In this document: positions 23,051-30,815 of the stretch, one piece after another
Layout: each line of letters opens with the position of its first letter
Position numbering within the stretch: position 1 is the stretch's first letter
Assembly (NCBI RefSeq): GCF_001189235.2
Contig: NZ_LFIP02000001.1
Location: forward strand, 744,001 to 808,000
Direction: 5' to 3'
Source of the DNA: Bradyrhizobium embrapense
Lineage (GTDB): Bacteria; Pseudomonadota; Alphaproteobacteria; Rhizobiales; Xanthobacteraceae
DNA: 64,000 nucleotides
Notes under the pieces: generated by a model
Seen by the model: only the letters and a program-made list of their open reading frames with translations
Database searches by the model: none
What the model was told of the DNA's origin: nothing
Program-made: the position numbers and the translations under genes

Positions 23051-24214
23051 ATGGACGCGCGTACCCCGCATTCTGACGACCTCGAGCATGCGACGCCCGG
23101 CTGGCGCCCCGAAGGATGCGATCGCGTGGCGCTGGTCCTGCAGGGCGGCGGCGCGCTCGGCGCCTATCAGGCCGGCGTCTATCAGGCGCTGCACGAATCC
23201 AACATCGAGCCGGACTGGGTCTGCGGCGTCTCGATCGGCGCGATCAACTCGGCGATTATCGCCGGCAATCCGCCCGAGAGGCGGCTGGAGCGGCTGCACA
23301 CATTCTGGGATCGCATCACCAGCCGCAAGATCTGGCACTACACGCCTGACGGCGACATCTTCCGCAAGGCGCGCAATTTCACCAGCTCATGGCTGACGAC
23401 GACGCTGGGGCAACCCGGCTTCTTCACCCCGCACCAGACCAATCCGTGGCTCAGCCCAGCCGGCGCCCGCACCGCCACGAGCTACTACGACACCACGCCC
23501 TTACGTGAGTCGCTGCTGGAGCTGGTCGATTTCGATCGCATCAACTCCAAGACAATGCGCTTTGCGGTCGGCGCGGTGAACGTGCTGTCCGGCAACTTCA
23601 TCTATTTCGACAACGCGCATGACGAGATCATCCCCGAGCACATCATGGCGAGCGGCGCGCTGCCGCCGGCACTGCCGATGGTAAAGGTCGGCACCGATCA
23701 TTTCTGGGACGGCGGCATCGTCTCCAACACGCCGCTGCAACACCTGCTCGACCAGGAGGACAATGCGAACTCGCTGGTGTTCCAGGTCGACCTGTTCTCG
23801 GCGCGGGGCGCGCTGCCGCGCGACATCCAGGACGTGATGGCCCGCCACAAGGACATCATGTATTCGTCGCGCACCCGCTACAACACCGACGTCTACCGCA
23901 AGACCTACAATCTGCGCACCGCCTTGCACAACGCGCTGGGAAAAATCCCCGACGACCAGCTGTCGGACGAGGAACGCCAGCTCAAGAAGGCAAACAGCCG
24001 GTTGCCGGGGATCACGCTGCTGCAGCTGATCTATCAGCAGAAGGCCTACGAGGGTGACGCCAAGGACCACGAATTCTCCGGCACCTCGATGCGCGAGCAC
24101 TGGGCGAGCGGACACGAGGACACCAAGCGCTCGCTGAAGCGGCGCGACTGGATCAAGATGCCCGAGAACGGCATGGGCATCGTAATCCACGACGTGCATC
24201 GCGAAGCGGAGTAG
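23051..24214 (+). CDS. Patatin-like phospholipase/acyl hydrolase with DUF3734 tail
   Basis: A 387-residue patatin-domain protein. The oxyanion motif QGGGALGAYQAG (about 31-42), nucleophile Ser61 in GVSIGAIN, and catalytic Asp220 in WDGGIVSNTP form a complete Ser-Asp dyad. A C-terminal extension (about 270-387) corresponds to the DUF3734-type tail. The start at 23051 is favoured by GGAG upstream; 28 extra residues from an earlier start look unrelated. Such proteins often lie beside 3-hydroxybutyrate dehydrogenase genes; none is present here, but acetoacetate decarboxylase and thiolase are. A lipid or polyhydroxyalkanoate-type ester is the likely substrate class. Confidence 0.88.
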   Translation: MDARTPHSDDLEHATPGWRPEGCDRVALVLQGGGALGAYQAGVYQALHESNIEPDWVCGVSIGAINSAIIAGNPPERRLERLHTFWDRITSRKIWHYTPDGDIFRKARNFTSSWLTTTLGQPGFFTPHQTNPWLSPAGARTATSYYDTTPLRESLLELVDFDRINSKTMRFAVGAVNVLSGNFIYFDNAHDEIIPEHIMASGALPPALPMVKVGTDHFWDGGIVSNTPLQHLLDQEDNANSLVFQVDLFSARGALPRDIQDVMARHKDIMYSSRTRYNTDVYRKTYNLRTALHNALGKIPDDQLSDEERQLKKANSRLPGITLLQLIYQQKAYEGDAKDHEFSGTSMREHWASGHEDTKRSLKRRDWIKMPENGMGIVIHDVHREAE

Positions 24215-24236
24215 CGCGGCCCGACTGCTCCTTCAC

Positions 24237-24321
24237 CGTCATTGCGAGCGAAGCGAAGCAATCCATATCTCCGCTTGTGGAAGCGTGGATTGCTTCGTCG
24301 CTGTCGCTCCTCGCAATGACG
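24237..24321. repeat. Dispersed palindromic repeat, CGTCATTGCGAG family
   Basis: An inverted repeat with ends CGTCATTGCGAG and CTCGCAATGACG and inner arms GAAGCAATCCA/TGGATTGCTTC. It lies between the convergent patatin and carboxyltransferase genes. A second copy is at 48254-48336. Confidence 0.9.
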
Positions 24322-24332
24322 GCGTGAAAGCC

Positions 24333-25892
24333 CTACGGCCGCGTCGACATGTTGCTCGGCGGACCGGCCTTGCGGATCGGTTCGGCGAGTCGCGCGAACT
24401 CGCAGAGCAGCGAGCGCGTCTTGCGCGGGTCAATCACCTCCTCGACCCAGAATTTCTCGGCCGAGCGGAACGGCGAGCGCAGCTTGTTGAGGCGGTCCTC
24501 GATCTCGCGCAGCTTGGCGGCGGGATCGGCCGCCGCATCGATCTCGGCGCGATAGGCGGCCTCGATGCCGCCCTCGAGCGGCAGCGAGCCCCAATACGCC
24601 GACGGCCATGCATAGCGCATCGAAAACCGGTTGGCCGGCTGATGCACCACACCGGCGACACCGAAAGCGTTGCGGACGATGATCGTGCACCACGGTACCG
24701 TGCTCTGGTTGACGGCAGCCATCGCCCGCACGCCGTGGCGGATGGTCGCCGACTTCTCCGCCTCGAGCCCGATCATGAAGCCGGGGCAGTCCATCAGGTA
24801 GACCACCGGCAGATGGAAGGTCTCGGCGAAATCGACCCAGCGCACCACCTTCTGGCAGGCGTCCGCGGTCCACGAGCCGCCATAGTGGAAGGGATCGCTG
24901 GCGAGCAGCAGCACCGCCCGGCCCTCGATCCGCGCCAGGCCGGTGATCACCGGCCGGCCGAAATTGCCGGCGACCTCGAAGAACGAGCCCTTGTCGACCA
25001 CCGCATCGATGATCGGCCGCATCTTGTAGACCTGCTTGCGATTGCGCGGCACGGCCTTCAGCAGCGATTCCTCGGCGCGCTCCGGATCGTCGGTGCAGGA
25101 AATGGTCGGCGGCAGATCGTAGACCGAGGACGGCAGGTAGGACAGGAAGCGCCGCGCGTAGTCGAACGCCTCCTCCTCGGTCTCGACCGCCTGGTCGATC
25201 GCGCCGGCGCGGGTCTGGATGTCGGCGCCACCGAGTTCCTGCTTGGTCAGGTCCTGCCCCAGCCGCTTCACCACCGGCGGGCCGGCGACGAACATCGCGG
25301 AGCTCTTGGTCATGATCGAGTAATGCGTGGCCGCCAGCCGCGCCGCGCCGAGACCTGCGACGGAGCCGAGCCCGAGGCCAACCACGGGCACGCGCGCCAG
25401 GTTGGCGGTCGTGTACCAGTACCAGCGCGTGCCGCCGACACCGCCGGGCAGATTGGCCGCGCCCCGGGTCTCGATCGTCTTCACCGAGCCGCCGCCGCCG
25501 GAGCCCTCGATCACGCGGATGATCGGCAGGCGGAAGTCATGCGCCATCTCCTCCGCCATCAGCGGCTTGGCGGAAATCGACGCATCGGCCGAGCCGCCGC
25601 GCACGGTGAAATCGTCGCCGACCACGACGACGGTGCGGCCGTCGACCCGGGCGCGCCCGAACACGCAGTTCGCCGGCGTCAGATGCTTGAGCTCGTTGCT
25701 CTCGTCGTATTCTGCGATGCCGGAGATGGCACCGACCTCGTGGAAGCTGCTCTGGTCCACGAGCTTGTCGATGCGCTCACGAACCGTGAGCCGGCCCTGG
25801 TCGCGTTGCCGCTTGACCTTGTCAACGCCTCCCATCTCCCGCGCGAACGCTTCGCGCCGGGCGAGGTCGTCGAGTTCCGGCTTCCAGTTCAT
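24333..25892 (-). CDS. Acyl-CoA carboxylase carboxyltransferase subunit (PCC/MCC-beta type)
   Basis: A 519-residue biotin-dependent carboxyltransferase with both crotonase-like halves in one chain. The N-half oxyanion region is VIEGSGGGGSVKT (near 128-140). The C-half is visible in YLMDCPGFMIGLEAEKSATI and GVAGVVHQPANRF. It would move CO2 from carboxybiotin to an acyl-CoA. Its ATG has GGAGG 6 nt upstream and lies inside the 3' end of the IclR gene (71-nt overlap). The matching small biotin carrier is divergent at 26927. No biotin carboxylase is nearby, so that subunit must come from elsewhere. Acyl-CoA specificity is unknown. Confidence 0.9.
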   Translation of the reverse strand: MNWKPELDDLARREAFAREMGGVDKVKRQRDQGRLTVRERIDKLVDQSSFHEVGAISGIAEYDESNELKHLTPANCVFGRARVDGRTVVVVGDDFTVRGGSADASISAKPLMAEEMAHDFRLPIIRVIEGSGGGGSVKTIETRGAANLPGGVGGTRWYWYTTANLARVPVVGLGLGSVAGLGAARLAATHYSIMTKSSAMFVAGPPVVKRLGQDLTKQELGGADIQTRAGAIDQAVETEEEAFDYARRFLSYLPSSVYDLPPTISCTDDPERAEESLLKAVPRNRKQVYKMRPIIDAVVDKGSFFEVAGNFGRPVITGLARIEGRAVLLLASDPFHYGGSWTADACQKVVRWVDFAETFHLPVVYLMDCPGFMIGLEAEKSATIRHGVRAMAAVNQSTVPWCTIIVRNAFGVAGVVHQPANRFSMRYAWPSAYWGSLPLEGGIEAAYRAEIDAAADPAAKLREIEDRLNKLRSPFRSAEKFWVEEVIDPRKTRSLLCEFARLAEPIRKAGPPSNMSTRP

Positions 25893-26811
25893 TCATTGCC
25901 TCCGTCTTGATGATTTTGTTGTTGTTGTGGGTGGCCACCGGAAGCGACTTGCGTTCAATCCGATTGCTGAAGATGTCGCCGTCGGCGCCCTCGAGCAGGC
26001 TGCCGAGTGCGGCAGCGAGCTCAACCATCAGCGGCGCGACCTCGCGGTGCAGCCGCGGCTCGTCATACATCGCCGACAGCAGGCCGATCGTGGTGACCAC
26101 ATAGGTCTGATATTGCGGTGACCACAGCGGCACCGCGACGCCGTTGATGTGCGGGCTCCACAGGCCGCAGGCGACGACGTAGCCGTGCTCTTGCAGATGA
26201 CGGCGGTTGGCCGCGATGCGCGGCGTCAGCATCTTGGCGCTCTCCGGCAGCTCGCCTTCCATCTCCGCGATCAGCGCGTCACCGATCGCAGGATCGAGGG
26301 CTGCGGTATAGGCGTGGCCGGCAGCGGTGGTCGCCATCGAGATGCGGCTGCCGGTGGCCTCATGCAGGCCGAGCGCGTTCGCCGCGCGGGCGAACTCCAG
26401 ATAGACCAGATGGAAGCGATCGGGGATCACGAAGCCCACGGTGCCGGGCAACTGGTCGGCGACGTCCTGCAGGCGCTGCCGGATCAGGTTGCGCAGCTGC
26501 AGCCCCTTCATCATCGAGGTGCTCATCGCGACCGCGCTCGGGCCGATCCGATACTTCTGATCGCGCGGCAGATAGACGAGCTGCCCCATCCGCGTCAGCG
26601 TATGCGTCAGGCGCGACACCGTCGATCGCGGCAGGCCGCAGCGGTTCGAGATTTCGAGATTGCCAAGCCGGGCTTCGTGCCCTTCGAAGCATCGCAACAC
26701 ATCAAACGCGCGCGACACCACCTGGATGACATCGCCATCGCCAGTCTCGCTGGCGAGCATTCCCTGCCGGCTAAGCCGTTCCGAGCGCCGTCCCATTTGC
26801 TTTGGCTCCAT
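25822..26811 (-). CDS. IclR-family transcriptional regulator
   Basis: A 329-residue IclR-type regulator. The N-terminal winged HTH (about 28-90) includes RLGNLEISNRCGLPRSTVSR. The effector domain covers about 105-270 with TGSRISMATTAAGHAYTAAL. A low-complexity tail with NNN and basic residues (about 285-329) makes it longer than the usual 250-280. The last 71 nt overlap the carboxyltransferase reading frame. It lies between the carboxyltransferase and the divergent biotin carrier, so it probably senses the substrate of this carboxylase and controls both arms. Confidence 0.87.
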   Translation of the reverse strand: MEPKQMGRRSERLSRQGMLASETGDGDVIQVVSRAFDVLRCFEGHEARLGNLEISNRCGLPRSTVSRLTHTLTRMGQLVYLPRDQKYRIGPSAVAMSTSMMKGLQLRNLIRQRLQDVADQLPGTVGFVIPDRFHLVYLEFARAANALGLHEATGSRISMATTAAGHAYTAALDPAIGDALIAEMEGELPESAKMLTPRIAANRRHLQEHGYVVACGLWSPHINGVAVPLWSPQYQTYVVTTIGLLSAMYDEPRLHREVAPLMVELAAALGSLLEGADGDIFSNRIERKSLPVATHNNNKIIKTEAMNELEAGTRRPRPARSVRAGDGRR

Positions 26812-26825
26812 TCCGTCTTGCGGAA
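26811..26825. promoter_or_regulatory. IclR-type operator candidate 1
   Basis: The perfect palindrome TTCCG-TCTTG-CGGAA abuts the IclR start. A 13-bp segment (26813-26825) recurs as an exact reverse complement at 26900-26912, so the divergent gap holds two facing copies of the same site. It is a good candidate for IclR autoregulation. Confidence 0.6.
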
Positions 26826-26898
26826 TAAAATTCCACTTGCAGATGAAGCTACCTCAGGCAATCTGCTGCCACAACAAAAAGCCGTTCGCCGGATGAAA

Positions 26899-26913
26899 TT
26901 TCCGCAAGACGGT
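26899..26913. promoter_or_regulatory. IclR-type operator candidate 2
   Basis: TTTCCGCAAGACGGT contains the exact reverse complement of the site at 26813-26825 and lies 14 nt before the biotin carrier start. Binding here would block translation or transcription initiation of the carrier gene. The 75 nt between the two sites would allow looping or cooperative binding. Confidence 0.6.
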
Positions 26914-26926
26914 ATCGGAGAGTGGA

Positions 26927-27148
26927 ATGCCAGAGATCAAGGTTGTGACCGAAGTTGCCGGCCGCGTTTGCGCGCTTCCCGTTGAGGCCGGCAGCAGCAT
27001 CGGCGATGGCGACGAGATCGCGTTCGTCGAAGCGATGAAGATGGAGATCCCGGTCACATCGACGGCAGCAGGCAAAATCAAGTCGATTCTGGTCAGGATT
27101 GACGACGTCATCGCCGAAGGCCAGGCCGTCGCTATCGTCGAGACCTAG
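26927..27148 (+). CDS. Biotin carboxyl carrier protein, minimal 73-aa form
   Basis: A 73-residue single biotinyl domain. The biotinylated lysine is in FVEAMKMEIPV (about residues 33-43), and the flanking beta-hammerhead halves VAGRVCALPVEAGSSIGDGD and GKIKSILVRIDDVIAEGQAV are complete. It is much shorter than AccB (about 150), lacking the N-terminal linker, like carriers of transcarboxylases and oxaloacetate decarboxylases. It is divergent from IclR and the carboxyltransferase and probably their partner. It needs a biotin carboxylase and a BirA-type ligase encoded elsewhere. Confidence 0.92.
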   Translation: MPEIKVVTEVAGRVCALPVEAGSSIGDGDEIAFVEAMKMEIPVTSTAAGKIKSILVRIDDVIAEGQAVAIVET

Positions 27149-27430
27149 CGCGGCCGTCGAGCCGCTCGGCGCGAACCAAATTCCCCGACGTCACGTGATC
27201 GGCGGTGGTTTCCTTTGGGAGTCGCACGGCGTCGCACGCTGTTTCGCTTTCGAAACATTCTCGACCCGAAAGTTTCGCATGGCGATACAAACGCCGAGCA
27301 ACCGCTCGTTTTGTAAACATCTGTTCGAAAACCGGCAGCCGCCGGTTCGCGCCTGCTCGGCTCATCACCTAGCTGATCTCGATGCGTGCTCGGTTGCGCG
27401 CGCCCTGATTGCGTTGCACAACAGGAGGCG
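27149..27430. other. Intergenic gap before the glutaminase gene
   Basis: Non-coding, moderately AT-rich toward its middle. Several short TTCGAAA/TTTCG words occur (for example CTTTCGAAACATTCTCG near 27247), but no clear -10/-35 pair or terminator can be assigned. Confidence 0.3.
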
Positions 27431-29290
27431 ATGAAACGATCGCCTCCTCCCGTCACCGCCAGCACCGTCAACTGGGCCCGCTCGCAGCCGCCGCTGCTGC
27501 GGTTTCTGCACAGATGTTACGCAGACTTCCTGCCGGAGGTTGCCGGCGCGGTGGCCGACTACATCCCCGAGCTAGGCAAAGCCGACCCTGCACATTTTGG
27601 CATCAGCCTGGCGACGCTCGACGGCCACGTCTATGAGGTCGGCGACACCAGGGTGCCGTTCACCATCCAGTCGATGTCAAAGCCGTTCGTGTTCGCGCTG
27701 GCGCTGGACACGCTGGGCGCCGAGCGGGTGGAAAGCGTGATCGGCGTCGAGCCGTCGGGCGATCCGTTCAACTCGATCCGGCTCAATGCCGACAATCACC
27801 CGTTCAATGCGATGGTCAACGCCGGCGCGATCGCCTGCTCCGGCCTGCTCCATGCCGACAAGGGCGACGGCGCATTCGACTACATCCGCCACGCGCTCGG
27901 CCGCTTCGCCGGCCGCGAGCTCGACGTCGACGAGGCGGTCTACGCCTCCGAGAGCGCGACCGGCGACCGCAACCGGGCGATCGGCTATCTCTTGCGCACC
28001 AACAGTGTGATCACCGAGAACGTGCCTGCGGTGCTCGACGTCTATTTCCGGCAATGCGCCATCCTCGTCACCGCGCGCGATACCGCTGTCATGGCGGCGA
28101 CGTTGGCCAACCGCGGCATCAATCCCGTAACCGGGGAGCAGGTGGTGACGCCCTATGCGATCGCGCGCACGCTGTCGGTGATGACCTCGTCGGGCATGTA
28201 CGACTTCGCCGGCGAGTGGATCTACCGCGTCGGCATCCCCGCGAAGAGCGGCGTCGGCGGCGGCATTCTGGCGGCGCTGCCGGCGCGGCTCGGGCTCGGC
28301 AGCTACTCTCCGAAGCTCGACAAGCACGGCAACAGCGTGCGCGGCATCAAGGTCTGCGAGGCGCTGTCGGCGCATTACGACCTGCACATGCTGAACCGCA
28401 GCGATGACGCCCGTCACAGTATCATCGCCGACTACAATATCGGCAAGAACCCGTCACGCCGCCTGCGCCGGCCGCAGGAGCAGGAGATCCTGGCAAAGCA
28501 CTTCCAGGAGGTGCGTGTGATCGAACTGGTCGGCACGCTGTCGCTGTCCAATGTCGACTATGTCTCGCGCCGCCTCGCCGGCAGCCCGCGGCCGGAATTC
28601 GTGATCTTCGACCTGCGCCGCGTCACCGCGACGACGCGCGCCGGCGCAAGGCTGGTGGCGGAAGCCTTCCAGGAGCTGGCCGAGCTCGGCGTCACCGTGA
28701 TCCTGTCCGGCATCAAGCGGACCTCGCGGGAATGGACGACGATCAGCGAGTGGACCAACCGGCTCGGCAATATCAGGGATTTCTATCTGCTCGATACCGC
28801 CATCGAATGGGCGGAGGACCAGATCGTCTACCGCTATGGCGGCTCGATCGACTTCCTCGAGACTACGGAGCTTGCCGAGCAGCCGCTGCTCGCCGGATTG
28901 AGCGAGGTTGAGATCGCCGACCTCGCCTCGCTCTGCGCGGTCAGGACCTACCAGCCGAACGAGAAGATCATCGCTACCGGCAATGAGGCGACCTCGCTGT
29001 TCTTCCTGCGCAGCGGCGTGGTCCATGTCACCCTGCCCGACGGCATCCGGCTCGCGACGCTGACTGCCGGCATGGCGTTCGGCGAGATGGCGCTGCTGGA
29101 GCCGAAGCGCTCGGCGGACGTGCTGGCCGACATGTCGGCGACCGCCTACGAGGTCGATATCCGGGATTTCGAACGCTTCCGCGACCATCACCCGCGCGCC
29201 GGCGAGCGGATCATGCGCAACCTCGCGCAGATCCTCGCCGAGCGGCTGATCGTGGCCAATGCCAAGGTCGATCTGCTGACGTCGGGATAG
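27431..29290 (+). CDS. glsA: Glutaminase A fused to STAS and cyclic-nucleotide-binding domains
   Basis: A 619-residue three-domain protein. Residues about 20-310 are a beta-lactamase-fold glutaminase that hydrolyses glutamine to glutamate and ammonia, with catalytic Ser81-x-x-Lys84 in QSMSK. Residues about 355-445 are a STAS (sulfate transporter/anti-sigma antagonist) domain, VRVIELVGTLSLSN, in which the usual phosphorylated Ser region reads VTATTRAG. Residues about 480-600 are a cyclic-nucleotide-binding domain with SGVVHVTLPDG and AFGEMALLEPKRSADV. AGGAGG lies just 2 nt before this ATG; a GTG at 27386 is an alternative start. The fused domains suggest nucleotide-controlled nitrogen release. 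No signal peptide is visible. Confidence 0.92.
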   Translation: MKRSPPPVTASTVNWARSQPPLLRFLHRCYADFLPEVAGAVADYIPELGKADPAHFGISLATLDGHVYEVGDTRVPFTIQSMSKPFVFALALDTLGAERVESVIGVEPSGDPFNSIRLNADNHPFNAMVNAGAIACSGLLHADKGDGAFDYIRHALGRFAGRELDVDEAVYASESATGDRNRAIGYLLRTNSVITENVPAVLDVYFRQCAILVTARDTAVMAATLANRGINPVTGEQVVTPYAIARTLSVMTSSGMYDFAGEWIYRVGIPAKSGVGGGILAALPARLGLGSYSPKLDKHGNSVRGIKVCEALSAHYDLHMLNRSDDARHSIIADYNIGKNPSRRLRRPQEQEILAKHFQEVRVIELVGTLSLSNVDYVSRRLAGSPRPEFVIFDLRRVTATTRAGARLVAEAFQELAELGVTVILSGIKRTSREWTTISEWTNRLGNIRDFYLLDTAIEWAEDQIVYRYGGSIDFLETTELAEQPLLAGLSEVEIADLASLCAVRTYQPNEKIIATGNEATSLFFLRSGVVHVTLPDGIRLATLTAGMAFGEMALLEPKRSADVLADMSATAYEVDIRDFERFRDHHPRAGERIMRNLAQILAERLIVANAKVDLLTSG

Positions 29291-29507
29291 CCATAGCCTG
29301 CCCTCGCAGGGGCACCGGGCCAAAATATCGAAAACAACCCCATGCACAGTAGCCGGCGGCGGCCGGCGTGCGACATGGCCACTTGACACGTCGGGCAACT
29401 CAGCGATATTTTTCCATTATTCCGAAATAGTGCGAGCACCTCTCGGCTATGGCCCTATGCGGTAGCCCCGCCCATGGCAGAGCGAGGCAAGGAGTCGCGC
29501 GGCGAGC

Positions 29508-30035
29508 TCAGCTCACCACTTCGGCGACCGGCTGCATGTCGATCTCGAACGTCTCGAGGAACTTCGACGTCATGATGTAGAAGCCGACCGAGAGCTGCAG
29601 CTCGATCAGCGCGGCCGGCGTCAGCAGCGCCGCGATCGCCTTGAAGGTCGCATCCGTCGGCTTCTTCAGCTTGACGATCTCGTCGGTGAAGGCGAGCGCC
29701 GCACGCTGCACCTCGCTGAAGCAGGTGGCCTGCTGCCAGTTCTCCAGCGCGGCGTTCTGCTCGTCGGTGACGCCGACGTTCTTGCCGATGCGCTTGTGCG
29801 CGACGATCTCGTACGGCGCCTCGCAGAGAATGCCGGTGCGCGTGATCGCGAGCTCACGCACGACCGGATCGAGCTCGCCCTTGTGGCGGATCGCGCCGCC
29901 GAGCCGGCAGTACTGTTCGAAGTAGCTCGGCGAATGCGCCATCATGCGAAAGATATTGGCGTTGCGGTTCTTGTCGAGAATCTCGCGGGTGCGCGGGCTT
30001 GCCTTCGCGGGATCGGAGTAGTCGATACGGGCCAT
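29508..30035 (-). CDS. Carboxymuconolactone decarboxylase/AhpD-like family protein
   Basis: A 175-residue CMD-domain protein. The core helix motif is AITRTGILCEAPYEIVAHKR (about residues 63-82). It keeps a single Cys followed by the Tyr-Glu and His of the family, but lacks the CxxC of AhpD peroxidases, so it is unlikely to be a classical alkylhydroperoxidase. It is upstream (5') of no closely packed gene but lies next to the leftward acyl-CoA cluster. In several catabolic loci CMD-like proteins act as lactone decarboxylases or isomerases; the function here is unknown. Confidence 0.85.
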   Translation of the reverse strand: MARIDYSDPAKASPRTREILDKNRNANIFRMMAHSPSYFEQYCRLGGAIRHKGELDPVVRELAITRTGILCEAPYEIVAHKRIGKNVGVTDEQNAALENWQQATCFSEVQRAALAFTDEIVKLKKPTDATFKAIAALLTPAALIELQLSVGFYIMTSKFLETFEIDMQPVAEVVS

Positions 30036-30281
30036 TTCCTAACCTTGATCTGCTATCGTTTCTGTCGGGTTCCGAAACAGTATCCGCCGGCCGTCGCATG
30101 AGCAACACGCGCGAGTCAAATTGCCGCCGCATTCAAAGACAACCCTGACACAGTCGATATTCGCCGAGTGGGGACTCATCAAAAGCGAATGCTCGACGCG
30201 GGGTGTTCCGAGTACAAAATCTGGCCGTCTTGCGCGCAATCCGCGCAACGATGAGTCACGCCCAGGTCTTAGGGGAAACGC

Positions 30282-30383
30282 ATGAAGGAAGCCACAAGGA
30301 GGGCGGCCTCGGAAGCGCTTGCGCAAATGCTGGCGGTGACGGCGATGCTCGTCATCGCCAGCTTTGTGTTTTATTGGCGATAG
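30282..30383 (+). CDS. Very small membrane protein candidate, 33 aa
   Basis: A 33-codon ORF starting MKEATRRAASEAL, followed by a single hydrophobic helix QMLAVTAMLVIASFVFYW and a final Arg. A Shine-Dalgarno-like AGGGG lies 6 nt before the ATG, and a TAG stop ends it in an otherwise empty 420-bp gap. The basic N-terminus followed by one helix is the typical plan of bacterial membrane microproteins. It could also be chance. No homologue is recognised. Confidence 0.4.
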   Translation: MKEATRRAASEALAQMLAVTAMLVIASFVFYWR

Positions 30384-30455
30384 TATCCGCAACTCGAGGG
30401 GCAGGAGCGAACCGGTTAAGCCTGGTCGCGCGTTCTGACCGGATCGTTCGGCCCC

Positions 30456-30815
30456 TCATTTCCCCTTTGCGAAATACGGAACCAGCCGTCCGGCGAACTG
30501 CGTGAAGCGCGCCAAAACCTTGTCGCCGATGGCGAGGTCGTTGTCGCCATGCGCCATCATGCGAAAGCCCTCCTCGGCGTCGACCAACACGATATTGTAG
30601 GGCACATGCGCCCTCGTCTCCGGCGTTGCGGCGCGGCAGACCAGCGACGTCGCATACACCGTCCCTGCCCCGCTCGCGCGATGCTCGGCAAGATCGGGCG
30701 AGCCACACGCCGCGCAAAAGCTGCGGTGGAAATACTGCCGGGCGCCGCAGGCCTTGCAGGTCTGATAGACGATGGCTTCCGCGCCCTTGGTCCAGTCGAG
30801 GATCGGTCCGCTCAT
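30456..30815 (-). CDS. DUF35 OB-fold zinc-ribbon protein (thiolase partner)
   Basis: A 119-residue protein of the DUF35/acyl-CoA-binding OB-fold family. The N-terminal rubredoxin-like zinc ribbon uses Cys20, Cys23, Cys34 and Cys37 (CKACG...CAACGS). The OB-fold follows (about 45-119), with PYNIVLVDAEEGFRMM. Its ATG overlaps the stop of the thiolase-fold gene by 4 nt (ATGA), indicating obligatory co-expression. DUF35 proteins bind to thiolase-fold enzymes and help hold or channel the CoA substrate. A longer in-frame upstream reading overlaps the thiolase gene and is not real. Confidence 0.9.
   Translation of the reverse strand: MSGPILDWTKGAEAIVYQTCKACGARQYFHRSFCAACGSPDLAEHRASGAGTVYATSLVCRAATPETRAHVPYNIVLVDAEEGFRMMAHGDNDLAIGDKVLARFTQFAGRLVPYFAKGK

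Noticed and set aside
24285..25910. 541-codon plus-strand frame opposite the carboxyltransferase
   Set aside because: It is antisense to a clear carboxyltransferase; the frame also starts inside the palindromic repeat.
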